Positions 8,344 to 17,664 are shown, numbered from the stretch's first letter. The stretch is DNA of 43,231 nt from CAYUVF01 sp964448045 (GCA_964448045.1 CAYUVF010000037.1:1-43231); one strand, 5' to 3'. Made by a program: numbers and translations. The notes: generated from the letters alone by a model not told the origin.

Positions 8344-9432
8344 ATGAGTGCCAAAGATCTGGGCATCACGCCCGACGAAGCCATCGAAGAGCTGACCCGG
8401 ATGAACCGCAAGGTGATGCGAGGCGTCGAGATGTTCGAGGATATCGACGCCGAGGACATCAAAATCGGGCCAACGCCAAAGACGGAGGTCTATCAAGAAG
8501 ACAAGGTGCGGCTCTACCGCTACGATCCGATGGTGGAGGAGCCCTTCGACGTGCCCGTGCTCATCGTCTACGCGCTCGTCAACCGGCCGTATATGGTCGA
8601 TCTACAGGAGAACCTGTCGCTCGTCCGCAACCTGCTCGATCGCGGCATCGACACATACCTGATCGACTGGGGCTATCCCTCGCGCGTCGACCAGTACCTG
8701 ACGCTCGACGACTATATCAACGGCTACATCGACCGCTGCGTCGACGCCATCCGCGAGCGCCACGGCCTCGACCAGATCAACGTGCTGGGCATCTGCCAGG
8801 GCGGGGTCTTCAGCATGTGCTACAGCAGCCTGCATCCGGAGAAAGTCAAGAACCTGATCACGATGGTGGCGCCCGTGGACTTCCACGTCGAGGCCGATGA
8901 CAAGACGGGCCTGCTGAACGCCTGGTCGCGCAACATGGATGTCGATCTGATGGTCGATACGTTCGGCAACATTCCGGGCAATTTCATGAACTACGGCTAC
9001 CTCATGTTGAAGCCGTTCTCGCTCAGCATCCAGAAGTACATCAGCATGGTCGACATCCTCGACGACGAGGAGAAGCTGATCAACTTCTTGCGGATGGAGA
9101 AGTGGATATTCGATAGCCCGGATCAGGCGGGCGAGGCGTGGCGGCAGTTCATGAAGGACTTCTACCAGGGCAACAAGCTGATCACAGGCGAAGTCGAGAT
9201 CGGCGGGCAGCGCGTCGATCTGAAAAACGTCACGATGCCCGTGCTGAACGTCTTCGCCGACTACGATCACCTGGTCCCGCCGGCGTCGTCGCAGGTGCTG
9301 GGCGAATACGTGGGCACCGCGGATTACACGATGGAATCGTTCCCGGTGGGGCACATCGGGATGTACGTGAGTAGCAAAGTGCAGAATACGCTCCCGCCGC
9401 TCATCAGCGAGTGGGTGAAGGCGCGCGGCTGA
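8344..9432 (+). CDS. phaC: Class III PHA synthase catalytic subunit PhaC
   Basis: Polymerises (R)-3-hydroxyacyl-CoA into polyhydroxyalkanoate at the granule surface. Its 362 residues are the size of class III PhaC (about 355). The alpha/beta-hydrolase core carries the lipase-like box G149-I-C151-Q-G-G with the catalytic cysteine. The acid is probably D308 in FADYDHLVPP and the histidine is H337 in FPVGHIG. The segment LIDWGYPSRVDQYLTLDDYI (107-126) is typical of the family. It lies between phaE and phaB. The ATG at 8344 has no clear Shine-Dalgarno sequence, so translation may be coupled to phaE. Confidence 0.96.
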   Translation: MSAKDLGITPDEAIEELTRMNRKVMRGVEMFEDIDAEDIKIGPTPKTEVYQEDKVRLYRYDPMVEEPFDVPVLIVYALVNRPYMVDLQENLSLVRNLLDRGIDTYLIDWGYPSRVDQYLTLDDYINGYIDRCVDAIRERHGLDQINVLGICQGGVFSMCYSSLHPEKVKNLITMVAPVDFHVEADDKTGLLNAWSRNMDVDLMVDTFGNIPGNFMNYGYLMLKPFSLSIQKYISMVDILDDEEKLINFLRMEKWIFDSPDQAGEAWRQFMKDFYQGNKLITGEVEIGGQRVDLKNVTMPVLNVFADYDHLVPPASSQVLGEYVGTADYTMESFPVGHIGMYVSSKVQNTLPPLISEWVKARG

Positions 9433-9499
9433 GGGCCGATTGCGGGGGCGCGCATCGCATCAGGCATCACATCATTTCATCCAACAACGGGAGGAGCCC

Positions 9500-10213
9500 A
9501 TGCTTGGATTTGAGGAAAAGGTCGTTTTCGTGAGTGGCGGCAATCGCGGCATCGGGGCGGCGATTGTTGAGCAACTGGAGGACTTTGGAGCGAAGGTGGC
9601 GTACAACTTCCGGAGCACTCCGGGCGACGCCGGAACGCTACCGATCCAGTCGGATGTCACCCATCCCGACGAGATGGCGCGGACCATCGAGCAGGTGGAG
9701 GACGAGCTCGGCCCGATTTACGGCGTCGTCTGCAACGCGGGCATCACGCGCGACGGGCTCGCGTCGAAGATGGACCAGGAGGATTGGCAGCAGGTCGTCG
9801 ATGTGAACATGACGGGCGCGTGGAATACGGTGCGGCCCGCCCTTCCGAAGATGTACGAGCGCAACGAAGGCGCTCTCGTGTTCATCAGCTCCATCGTCGG
9901 CGAGCGCGGCAACATCGGGCAGGCGAATTACGCCGCGTCGAAAGGCGGGCTCATCTCGCTCTCGAAGACGCTCGCGCTCGAAGGCGCACGCTACAACGTC
10001 CGCTCCAATGTCGTCGCGCCCGGCTTCATCGAAACGGATATGCTGAAGCCCATCCCCGACAAGGTCAAAGACAAGATCCGCCAGCAGATCCCGATGCGGC
10101 GCTTCGGCACGCCCGGAGAGATCGCCTGGGCCGTCACGTTTCTGCTCTCGCCGGAGGCGGGCAGCTTCGTCACCGGCGAAACCGTCGCCGTCAACGGCGG
10201 GCATCACATGTGA
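9500..10213 (+). CDS. phaB: Acetoacetyl-CoA reductase (SDR family)
   Basis: Short-chain dehydrogenase of 237 residues that should reduce acetoacetyl-CoA to (R)-3-hydroxybutyryl-CoA. The cofactor-binding GGNRGIG is at 13-19, NAG at 79-81, and the catalytic S131, Y144 and K148 in SSIVGERGNIGQANYAASKGG. The start at 9500 follows a GGGAGGAG ribosome binding site. An upstream in-frame ATG at 9440 would add 20 residues with no SDR similarity. Sequence alone cannot separate PhaB from FabG, but the location between phaC and phaA favours PhaB. Confidence 0.88.
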   Translation: MLGFEEKVVFVSGGNRGIGAAIVEQLEDFGAKVAYNFRSTPGDAGTLPIQSDVTHPDEMARTIEQVEDELGPIYGVVCNAGITRDGLASKMDQEDWQQVVDVNMTGAWNTVRPALPKMYERNEGALVFISSIVGERGNIGQANYAASKGGLISLSKTLALEGARYNVRSNVVAPGFIETDMLKPIPDKVKDKIRQQIPMRRFGTPGEIAWAVTFLLSPEAGSFVTGETVAVNGGHHM

Positions 10214-10294
10214 GGCGGGGGGCGATTCGGCGCCGAGGCGTCGGCGTGTCATCTAACATGCAACCTGGAACTCTCAACCGGAATAGACAGCGTC

Positions 10295-10813
10295 ATGGTC
10301 AATCCGAAGCTGATGGAAGCGTGGTATCGCCTGATGGCCGAAGCAGCCAAGGGCACCTCCGAGGCGCAGGCTTACATGAAGCGGTTCGCCGAGGATGATC
10401 CCCGCGAGTGGCTCGCTCGTTGGATGCAGGAGGAAGATCTGCCCGGTGCCCCGCCCGATCCCGACGACATGCCGGAGGAGTGGCTGGAGCAGTGGTACCG
10501 CATGATGGGCGTCGTGCCCCGCTCGCGCTACCTGAAGCTGCTGGAGCGCCACGAAAAACTGCGGCAGAAACTGGAAGCGGCGCGCGAGAAAATCGACCGG
10601 ACGCGGGGCGAGTCGACCTCCGGCGCCGCGGGCAAATCGGCCGACGAAATGATGGATATGTGGACGTCGGCGCTGGATGAGACGCTCAAGGCGCAGTCGG
10701 AATGGATGCAGTCGTTCATGGAGCAAACCGACGTGCCCAATGAGGAAACGAACCCCGGCGATTCGCGTGAGCACGACGCCACCGATCCCAAAGACGACTC
10801 CACCTCCGAGTAG
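10295..10813 (+). CDS. Small PhaE-like / phasin-like protein
   Basis: Protein of 172 residues between the reductase and thiolase genes of the PHA cluster. It is helical, rich in Trp and Met, and acidic, with no membrane segment. Residues 72-102 (GVVPRSRYLKLLERHEKLRQ and on) match the layout of the PTRSEMEEVYQLLHRLRQE signature of the full PhaE encoded upstream, and a coiled coil follows. The segment DMWTSALDETLKAQSEWMQS (121-140) resembles phasins. It looks like a second, shortened PhaE-type subunit or granule protein. It lacks the PhaE N-terminal body and the helix-hairpin-helix. The last 25 residues are disordered and acidic. Confidence 0.65.
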   Translation: MVNPKLMEAWYRLMAEAAKGTSEAQAYMKRFAEDDPREWLARWMQEEDLPGAPPDPDDMPEEWLEQWYRMMGVVPRSRYLKLLERHEKLRQKLEAAREKIDRTRGESTSGAAGKSADEMMDMWTSALDETLKAQSEWMQSFMEQTDVPNEETNPGDSREHDATDPKDDSTSE

Positions 10814-10860
10814 TCGTCCGTTTACGTTCTCAATTTCTGACCTTTAACCAGCAACACACT

Positions 10861-12051
10861 ATGCGTGACGTATACATCGTATCGGCCGTGCGCTCGCCCA
10901 TCGGGCGGTTTGGCGGCTCGCTCAAAGACCACTCGCCCGTCGACCTGGCTGCGCCCGTGATGGAAGGCGTGCTCGACCGGGGCAACTGTCCCAAGGATGC
11001 GCTCGACCTGGTCGTGTTCGGCAACGTGCTGCGCGCCGGGCAGGGGCAGCTCGTGCCCCGGCAGGCCGCCATCAAGGCCGGGATTCCCAAGACCATTGAC
11101 GCTATGGCCGTCGACATGGTCTGCTCATCGGGTATGATGAGCACGATGAACGGCGCCACGATGATCAAAGCGGGCGAGGCCGATCTGATCCTCAGCGGCG
11201 GCGTCGAGTCGATGTCGGGCGCCGGGTTCTACTTGTCCTCCGATGCCCGCTGGGGCTACAAATTTGTGATGGGCGACGGCGCCAATGTGCAGGACATCAT
11301 GTTCCGCGATGGCCTCTCCGATCCGATGAGCGGCGATGCCATGGGCGAGCAGACCGAGCGCCTCGCCGAGGAGGAGAATGTGACCCGCGAAGAGCTCGAC
11401 GAGATCGCCGCGATGTCGCATCAGCGGGCGGCAAAGGCGACCGAGATCGGCCACTTCGACGACGAAATCGTCCCGGTCGAATACCGGGAGCGCCGCGAGA
11501 CGAAGACGCTCACGACCGATGAAGGCATTCGCTCGGACACCACCGCCGAGGGGCTGTCCAATCTGCGCCCCGCGTTCATCAAGGACGGCGTGCTGACGGC
11601 GGGCAACAGCAGCCAGATCAGCGACGGCGCCGCGGCGCTGCTGCTGGCCAGCCAGGAGGCGATCGACGAATACGGTCTCACGCCGATTGCGCGCATCCGG
11701 GCGAGTTCGTGGGCAGCGGGCGAGCCGTATCGCTTCCCCGAAGCGCCGCTGCCCGCCGTCGAGAAGATCACCGACGAGCTCGGCATGAGTGTCGATGACT
11801 TCGATCTCGTGGAGAACAACGAGGCGTTTGCGATCAACAGCGTGCTGATGAAGCGCCAGCTCGGCGTGCCGTACGACAAGCTCAACATCCACGGCGGTGC
11901 CATCGCCCTCGGCCATCCGATCGGCTGCTCCGGCGCACGCATCATGGTGACGCTGATTCACGCCCTCCGCCAGCACGACGGCGAGCAGGGCCTCGCGTCC
12001 ATCTGCCACGGCACCGGCGGCGGCACAGCGCTCGCGCTGGAGCTCGTCTGA
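10861..12051 (+). CDS. phaA: Acetyl-CoA acetyltransferase (thiolase)
   Basis: Condenses two acetyl-CoA into acetoacetyl-CoA, the first step toward polyhydroxybutyrate. At 396 residues it has the normal length of a tetrameric thiolase. The acyl-accepting cysteine is C88 in VDMVCSSGMMS. The histidine is H352 in GGAIALGHPIGCSGAR, and the second cysteine is C382 in ICHGTGGGTALALE. It is the last gene of the cluster, and a terminator follows 28 bp downstream. Assignment as the biosynthetic PHA thiolase rests on neighbourhood. Confidence 0.93.
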   Translation: MRDVYIVSAVRSPIGRFGGSLKDHSPVDLAAPVMEGVLDRGNCPKDALDLVVFGNVLRAGQGQLVPRQAAIKAGIPKTIDAMAVDMVCSSGMMSTMNGATMIKAGEADLILSGGVESMSGAGFYLSSDARWGYKFVMGDGANVQDIMFRDGLSDPMSGDAMGEQTERLAEEENVTREELDEIAAMSHQRAAKATEIGHFDDEIVPVEYRERRETKTLTTDEGIRSDTTAEGLSNLRPAFIKDGVLTAGNSSQISDGAAALLLASQEAIDEYGLTPIARIRASSWAAGEPYRFPEAPLPAVEKITDELGMSVDDFDLVENNEAFAINSVLMKRQLGVPYDKLNIHGGAIALGHPIGCSGARIMVTLIHALRQHDGEQGLASICHGTGGGTALALELV

Positions 12052-12078
12052 TGGGATGTCATGCCGTGTACAACCAAT

Positions 12079-12106
12079 GGGGCGCCTCCGATGGGGGCGC
12101 CCTTTT
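12079..12106 (+). terminator. Factor-independent terminator of the PHA cluster
   Basis: GGGCGCC at 12080-12086 pairs with GGCGCCC at 12096-12102 around a 9-nt loop, followed by TTTT. It lies 28 bp after the thiolase stop and just before the convergent acylase gene. Confidence 0.85.
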
Positions 12107-12121
12107 CGTGTTGCAGCGATT

Positions 12122-14095
12122 TTATTGTGGCGGCTCGGCTGGGACGAGGCGTGTGGTCCATTCGGGCGAGGGATCGGGCACCAACGGTACCGGCTCAGGG
12201 AATCGGTCGGAGGCGGTATAGCGGCTCATGAAGGCCTCGGGGCGGAGATGGTGCCGCAGGCTCATCAGCGGCTGATCCGGATCTGTCGACATCCATCCAG
12301 CCCACGAAGCCGGGGTCGGTGTCGATTGAAGGAGAGAGGCCCCGCCCGCCGGAACCGAGGGGTGGCCGCCGTGGGGGCGACGGATGGGCGCATAGCGCGT
12401 GGTGGCCAGCGTCTGAAGGTCCTGGTTCACCCGGTCGTCTGCCGACCACACGGGGAAGTGGCGCTGATTGGGTTGGACTCGCTCCCATCGCCACTGCTCG
12501 GCATCGGCACCGAAGCGGGCAACGAGCGTATCCACAGCGCGACGCAGGCTGCGCTGGTACATATCCATTGCCTCAGCTTGCAGCGAGTCCGAGGCCAGGG
12601 GGGCGAAGGGCGCGCCCTGCTGATGCAGCCATGTATCGAGCACCGAGGCGGCGATGCTGGCACGGTCGTATCGGAAGTTCCAGTTGCGCAGATACGTCAG
12701 CGCATCGCCCACCGGACCGGTTTCGCCGTCCATCGAACGGATGACGGGCAGCAGGGTCTCCCCCTGCTGGGTTGCCCACACGCTCGAATCGCTCTGTCCC
12801 AGTGCCAGTGCATCGGCAGACGCTGCGGTGCGGAGCCGGGGGCGGAGGGCCTCGGCCTGATAGTGCGCCCATCGGGTTCGGCCAATCAGCAGGCCGTCGG
12901 GCAGCGGCTTATGGATCGTTGCGGGACCGGTGAGCCTCCAGCCATCAGGGCCAATCCGGAGGCCCGATCCGCTGAGCAGCTGAAACGACGGCGGGTCGGC
13001 CTGGAGGAGGGCTCGCCACGCGGGCGCGTCGGAGAGCGGTCGGAAGCCGTCCCACTGGAGGATCGTCGCCATCGAGTCGGGGGACGTTGCGGGGAGTGGG
13101 AGCCCGCTCTCGGCGCGGCGCACGTGCAGGAGGTCTTCGCGGTTGGTGTGAGTCTGGAGGCGGTGGAAGCTGGACGTCGTAGTCAGCGCAGCCGTATCGA
13201 CGCGGCTGAGAGCGGTACGGCTATCGAGCAGGAGGGACCAGCCGTCGGAGCCAGCGGTGCCCGTCGGGAGGAAGGGCGTGCCAGGGAGTGAGGCGCCGGC
13301 GATATCGGGCCGGCCGGGGCGCTGAATGATGACGTCGTCGAAGAGCGGCAGCGCCGAGGTGCCGTACGTGTGCCGCTGAAACAGAACGGTGGATCCCTCC
13401 GATTGGTGCGTCCAGGCGATGCTGTGGGGGAGCCCCTCCAGCCGGAGCCAGCGACGGAACTGGGCGTCGGCACGGGTGAAGGAGGAGGCCACGCTATCGG
13501 GCAGCGGGGCGGTCGCCAGCCACCCGAACAGCCGCTCGATGGTGAGCGTGTGCCACGGTGCCCAGGGAGCCGGTGCGAGATCGAGTAGGACGAGCTCGTC
13601 GTGGTGACGTGCCGCATCGGCATCGAAGGCGGCATTGACGCCGGCGGCGTAGGCATCGAGCAGGGTGCGGTCGGCATCCGGCAGTCGGGCGTAGGCCTGC
13701 CGGGACTGGCGCGCGAGATCGAGCCGGCGCGCGTGCCGGTCGATCGGCAGCACTCCGGCGCCAAACCACTCGGCCAACCGCCCGAGGGCTGTTTGCCGCC
13801 AGAGCACGATCGACCAGGTGCGACGCAGGCCGTGGACATATCCGAGAGCGGCGTACGTGTCGGCGAGGGTGGAGGCCTCGATGGTCGCCGGGCCGCGGTC
13901 ACTCCACTGGATCGTTGTGGGGGCCTGCAGGCCGGGCACCTCCGCTTGTTCCGGAGGCGACGCGTCCACCGCATAGACCAAATACCAGAGAACGCCCGCC
14001 GTGAGGAGCGCGAATAGGAGCAGCAGTACGAAGCCGACAGCAAGCGACTGCAGCAACGAGGCCGAGCGGTATGAGGCGGATCGGGCGGCGGACAT
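12122..14095 (-). CDS. Divergent penicillin acylase family protein
   Basis: Exported or membrane-anchored protein of 657 residues of the penicillin amidase (Ntn-hydrolase) family. One N-terminal membrane helix (about 19-42) is followed by the alpha-chain pattern DTYAALGYVHGLRRTWSIVL...GRLAEWFG (79-112) and AYAAGVNAAFD (148-158). The beta-chain start normally reads GSNAW. It aligns to H224-S225-I-A-W228, so the nucleophile serine is kept but the Asn after it is lost. The usual ANDPHL segment is replaced by FQRHTYG. The downstream AGASLPGTPF and NWNFRYDRASIAASVLDTW segments are recognisable. The protein is shorter than typical members (750-850), so activity and self-cleavage are uncertain. The stop of polX lies 12 bp upstream, so they form an operon. 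Confidence 0.75.
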   Translation of the reverse strand: MSAARSASYRSASLLQSLAVGFVLLLLFALLTAGVLWYLVYAVDASPPEQAEVPGLQAPTTIQWSDRGPATIEASTLADTYAALGYVHGLRRTWSIVLWRQTALGRLAEWFGAGVLPIDRHARRLDLARQSRQAYARLPDADRTLLDAYAAGVNAAFDADAARHHDELVLLDLAPAPWAPWHTLTIERLFGWLATAPLPDSVASSFTRADAQFRRWLRLEGLPHSIAWTHQSEGSTVLFQRHTYGTSALPLFDDVIIQRPGRPDIAGASLPGTPFLPTGTAGSDGWSLLLDSRTALSRVDTAALTTTSSFHRLQTHTNREDLLHVRRAESGLPLPATSPDSMATILQWDGFRPLSDAPAWRALLQADPPSFQLLSGSGLRIGPDGWRLTGPATIHKPLPDGLLIGRTRWAHYQAEALRPRLRTAASADALALGQSDSSVWATQQGETLLPVIRSMDGETGPVGDALTYLRNWNFRYDRASIAASVLDTWLHQQGAPFAPLASDSLQAEAMDMYQRSLRRAVDTLVARFGADAEQWRWERVQPNQRHFPVWSADDRVNQDLQTLATTRYAPIRRPHGGHPSVPAGGASLLQSTPTPASWAGWMSTDPDQPLMSLRHHLRPEAFMSRYTASDRFPEPVPLVPDPSPEWTTRLVPAEPPQ

Positions 14096-14107
14096 GCGGA
14101 CGGGGCG

Positions 14108-15811
14108 TTATGCAGCCGAAGGGGAGGTGCGGGCCGCCAGCCAGTCCGCAAAGTCATCGAGCGGCTTGGCGTTCAGGCACTGATCCGCGGTCAGCCAGCC
14201 CTTCCGCGCAACAGCGACGCCCCACCGGACGTTGCGCAGCTCATCGGTGGCGTGTGCGTCTGGATTGATGGAGATCAGCACGCCCTGATCGGTGGCGTAG
14301 CGGATCCAGCGCCAGTCGAGATCGAGCCGATACGGATTGGCGTTGAGTTCGATGGCGACGTCGTGTTTGGCGCAGGCGTCGATGACGCGTTCGTGGTGGA
14401 TCGGGTAGCCTTCGCGGACGAGTAGGAGGCGGCCCGTGGGATGGCCCAGGATGGTCGTAAATGGATTTTTGATGGCGCGCAGGATCCGCTCGGTGGCTTC
14501 GTCGGCGCTCATGTTGAAGCGCGAATGAACGCTGGCCACCACGAAATCGAACGATGCCAGGACCTCGTCGTCGTAATCGAGCGACCCGTCGGCCAGGATA
14601 TCGCTTTCGATGCCACTGAAGATCTGAAAAGGTGGGCCCTCCATCGCGGCGTACGCGGTGTTGAGCTCATCGATTTCAGCCTGTTGGGTGCGCACCTCAT
14701 CGGGCGAGAGTCCGCCGGCTACCGTCAGCGACTGGCTGTGGTCGCAGATGCCAAAGTAGGACAGCCCGAGCTCGCGGGCGGCATCGGCCATTTCGCGGAG
14801 CGAGTGGGCGCCGTCGCTGTAGGTGGAGTGGTTATGGAGCGAGCCGCGGAGGTCGTCAGGAGTGAGCAGTGCGGGCAGGTTGCCCTCGGCCGCCGCATCG
14901 AGTTCGCCAGTGCCCTCACGCAATTCAGGCGGAATGAGGGGCAGCTCGGCCGAGGCGAAGAGGGCCTCCTCGTCGGTGAAGGGGCCGGGTGCGCCGAAGC
15001 GCTCGCGGAAAGCGGTACGATGGTCGGCGCTGCCGGTGCGCATCCACTGGACGGTGCCGAACCGCTCTGGTGGAGCGATGCAAACGTGTAGCGGTAGCCC
15101 GTCGGCGAGGGTGCCATTGAGCAGGGGCAGGCCGTCCTCCGTCGATGGATCCGCATCAATCCCCAGCTCGCGGAGGGCCGATTGGACGGCATCCGGATTG
15201 GCGCTGGCGACGGTTAGATCCGCCTCCTCGATGGTTTCGAGGCGCCGCCGGAGGGCCCCGCTCAGCTCCGCGCGTTCCACGGCCTCAAGCGCGCGGAGGC
15301 GCTGCAGAAGCGGCTCGACCTCAGTGTGGGCCTCGGCGTAACGGTGCTGCGTGCTGTACTGCTGGAGCAGCTGCACATTTTCAATGATGTTTTGCTGCGT
15401 CTTCGCGCCGAAGCCGTCCAGCTTGGCAATGCGCCCCTCGCGGGCGGCCGACTCCAACTCGTCGAGCGAGGTAATCCCCAGCTCGGTCCACAGCGCGCGG
15501 ACTTTCTTCGTGCCAAGGCCTTTCACCTGGAGCACATCGAGCAGGCCCGGCGGGATGGCGCTCATCAGCTCGTCGTGCGCCGGGAGCATACCGGTTTGGA
15601 CGAGCTCCGTGATGTCGGCCGCCAGTCCTTTCCCGATACCGCTGATTTCGGTGAGGGTGCCGGCCTCGGCCCGCTCGGCGATGCGGTCGTCGCGGCTGCG
15701 GAGGGTGCGCGCCGCCCGGTCGAAGGCGCTGGCGCGATAGCGATTTCCGCCGGTGAGTTCGATGAGCGCCGCGGTTTCGCTGAGCACGCGGGCAATCTCC
15801 TTGTTAGTCAT
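14108..15811 (-). CDS. polX: PolX-type protein: PHP nuclease with degenerate polymerase site
   Basis: Protein of 567 residues with the bacterial family X polymerase layout. An 8-kDa/HhH region (1-150) is followed by a palm-like domain (about 160-310) and a C-terminal PHP domain (about 320-565). The PHP metal ligands look intact: H326-N-H328 with STYSDG, CDHSQS, GIESDIL, the H in VASVHS, LGHPTGR and NPDAH. The polymerase site is not intact. The canonical GS...RRR...D-x-D appears as G185-A...R-R-R...E196-A-D198, and the third carboxylate in the canonical VDLRIVPPE segment is H242. The protein is therefore probably a 3'-5' exonuclease or phosphoesterase without polymerase activity. It is cotranscribed with the acylase gene. 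Confidence 0.88.
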   Translation of the reverse strand: MTNKEIARVLSETAALIELTGGNRYRASAFDRAARTLRSRDDRIAERAEAGTLTEISGIGKGLAADITELVQTGMLPAHDELMSAIPPGLLDVLQVKGLGTKKVRALWTELGITSLDELESAAREGRIAKLDGFGAKTQQNIIENVQLLQQYSTQHRYAEAHTEVEPLLQRLRALEAVERAELSGALRRRLETIEEADLTVASANPDAVQSALRELGIDADPSTEDGLPLLNGTLADGLPLHVCIAPPERFGTVQWMRTGSADHRTAFRERFGAPGPFTDEEALFASAELPLIPPELREGTGELDAAAEGNLPALLTPDDLRGSLHNHSTYSDGAHSLREMADAARELGLSYFGICDHSQSLTVAGGLSPDEVRTQQAEIDELNTAYAAMEGPPFQIFSGIESDILADGSLDYDDEVLASFDFVVASVHSRFNMSADEATERILRAIKNPFTTILGHPTGRLLLVREGYPIHHERVIDACAKHDVAIELNANPYRLDLDWRWIRYATDQGVLISINPDAHATDELRNVRWGVAVARKGWLTADQCLNAKPLDDFADWLAARTSPSAA

Positions 15812-15999
15812 AGATCGGGGCAGGGACTGAGGAAAGCAAAAGCGATGGCGCGCGCGGATCGTCGGCCATCCATCACGTACGAGGAAACCGGGCTGCCGTT
15901 CGGGGTAGGAGAGCGGATGCTCGTTCGACGGCGCTGAGGAGCGAACCTAATACCTGTGCGAAAGGTACACAAGACGGTCCCAATATTGCATTTTTGAGC

Positions 16000-17664
16000 A
16001 TGCCGATCCATCCGCATATGCGCCGAACCGTCGTTCACTTCTTGGGCGGAGCCGGCTTGATCCTTGCCGGGATTCTGCTGGGCATTGCCCTGACCCCCGA
16101 TCTCACCCCGTCCGATCAAGAGGCCGGGGCCGCGGCTTCGTTATCGACGCTCGAAGAGGCCTTCGAAATCGTAACGACGCGCTACGTCCATCGTGTCAGC
16201 GCGCGGCGCGTCTCCGAGAGCGCCATCCGCAAGATGATCAGCCGCCTCGACCCGCATTCCGCCTTCATCGCGACAGAGCAGATGCAGGCGGTCCGAGAGT
16301 CGTTCAATGCGTCGTTCGATGGGATCGGGATCGCGTACGAGTTCATCGACGGGCCGGGTGATGCGGATACGCTGGCAGTGCAGGCGGTGCTGCCCGAGGG
16401 GCCAAGCCGCCGCGCCGGCCTTCGCTCGGGCGACCGGATTGTTGCGGTAGACAGCCAGCGGGCCGTCGGGTTTACCCACGAGCAGGTCCAGGCGTCCATC
16501 AAGGGGCCGAGCGGCACCACCGTGGAACTGAAGGTGCGGCGCCCCGGCACGCCCGACCCAATCAGTGTCCGGATCGAGCGGGGACAGGTGCCGCTTCGCT
16601 CCGTCGACGCCGCCTTCATGGCGGATGCGCGGACGGGCGTGATTCGCCTCAACCGCTTTGCTCAGACGACGCATCACGAGTTTTTGCAGGCCCTGCGGCA
16701 GTTGCGGCAGCGCGGGATGGAGCGGCTCATCCTCGATCTGCGCAGCAACCGCGGGGGCATCATGGAGCAGGCCATCAAGCTGAGCGATGAGTTCTTGACC
16801 GAAGGGCAACTGATCGTGCGATCGCGCAGTCGCCACGCGGAGTTCCGTGAATCGCACGTGGCCGAGGGGGACGGTGCGTATGAGAACGGGCCGCTAATCG
16901 TGCTCGTGGATGGGCAGTCGGCCTCGGCCAGTGAAATCGTCGCAGGGGCCTTGCAGGATCACGACCGCGCGCTCATCGTCGGCGAACGGACCTTTGGTAA
17001 GGGATTGGTGCAGAAGCAATACCCGCTGCGGGACGGGAGCGCTCTGCGCGTGACCGTGTCGCGCTTCTACACCCCCTCGGGTCGATTGATACAGACGCCC
17101 TACAAGGAGGGCCGCAGGGCGTACTATCATGACAAGCAGGCGCAGCATGCGGCCGATGTGCATCTGCAACGCGAGGAGATTCTCGATCAGGTCCCGGATT
17201 CGTTGAAGTATCGGACCGATGCCGGGCGCACGGTGATTGGGGGCGGCGGCATTATTCCAGATTTCATCCGCCCCGTCGATACGACGTCGTACTCGCTGCG
17301 CAGCCGGGTGATGCAAAATGGTTGGGCTAATGCCGTCGCGCGGTCCTGGTTGGATGCGCATCCGTCGCTCCGTTCGCAGTGGGCGAAGGAGGATCGCTTC
17401 CTCGAGTCGTTTGGGGTGCCCGATTCGCTGTGGGCGGCGTTTGTGCGCCACGTGGCGCAGCCGGGTCGGGCGGTTGAGCCCCCTGCCTTGGCGCACCGTG
17501 CGGCGGACATCAAGGGGCTCCTGAAAGCGCATTTGGCGCAGCGACTCTTTGGACCGCAGGCGTGGTATGCGGCGTATTCAGCAGCCGATCCGGTCTTCCA
17601 GCGCGCGCAGGAATTGTGGGGCTCGTCGGTTCATCTGGCGGCCCGCTACCCGGTTGATCCGTAG
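16000..17664 (+). CDS. ctpA: C-terminal processing protease (S41 family)
   Basis: Periplasmic serine protease of 554 residues from the ATG at 16000. A TTG two codons upstream or the ATG at 16018 are alternatives. A membrane anchor or signal (about 11-31) is followed by the S41 N-terminal helices, a PDZ domain (about 105-190, with AGLRSGDRIVAVD) and the catalytic domain. The Ser/Lys dyad is S309 in GQSASASEIVAGALQD and K334 in ERTFGKGLVQ, with the 25-residue spacing seen in CtpA/D1P proteases. A C-terminal extension of about 130 residues is not assigned. Such proteases trim or degrade periplasmic proteins; the substrate is not predictable here. Confidence 0.93.
   Translation: MPIHPHMRRTVVHFLGGAGLILAGILLGIALTPDLTPSDQEAGAAASLSTLEEAFEIVTTRYVHRVSARRVSESAIRKMISRLDPHSAFIATEQMQAVRESFNASFDGIGIAYEFIDGPGDADTLAVQAVLPEGPSRRAGLRSGDRIVAVDSQRAVGFTHEQVQASIKGPSGTTVELKVRRPGTPDPISVRIERGQVPLRSVDAAFMADARTGVIRLNRFAQTTHHEFLQALRQLRQRGMERLILDLRSNRGGIMEQAIKLSDEFLTEGQLIVRSRSRHAEFRESHVAEGDGAYENGPLIVLVDGQSASASEIVAGALQDHDRALIVGERTFGKGLVQKQYPLRDGSALRVTVSRFYTPSGRLIQTPYKEGRRAYYHDKQAQHAADVHLQREEILDQVPDSLKYRTDAGRTVIGGGGIIPDFIRPVDTTSYSLRSRVMQNGWANAVARSWLDAHPSLRSQWAKEDRFLESFGVPDSLWAAFVRHVAQPGRAVEPPALAHRAADIKGLLKAHLAQRLFGPQAWYAAYSAADPVFQRAQELWGSSVHLAARYPVDP

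Noticed and set aside
12056..13291. Long plus-strand open frame (411 codons) opposite the acylase gene
   Set aside because: It is antisense to a gene with family similarity, is rich in Arg and Gly without domain features, and arises from the high GC content. Similar long antisense frames at 373-1356, 34141-35043 and 38928-40532 were rejected for the same reason.
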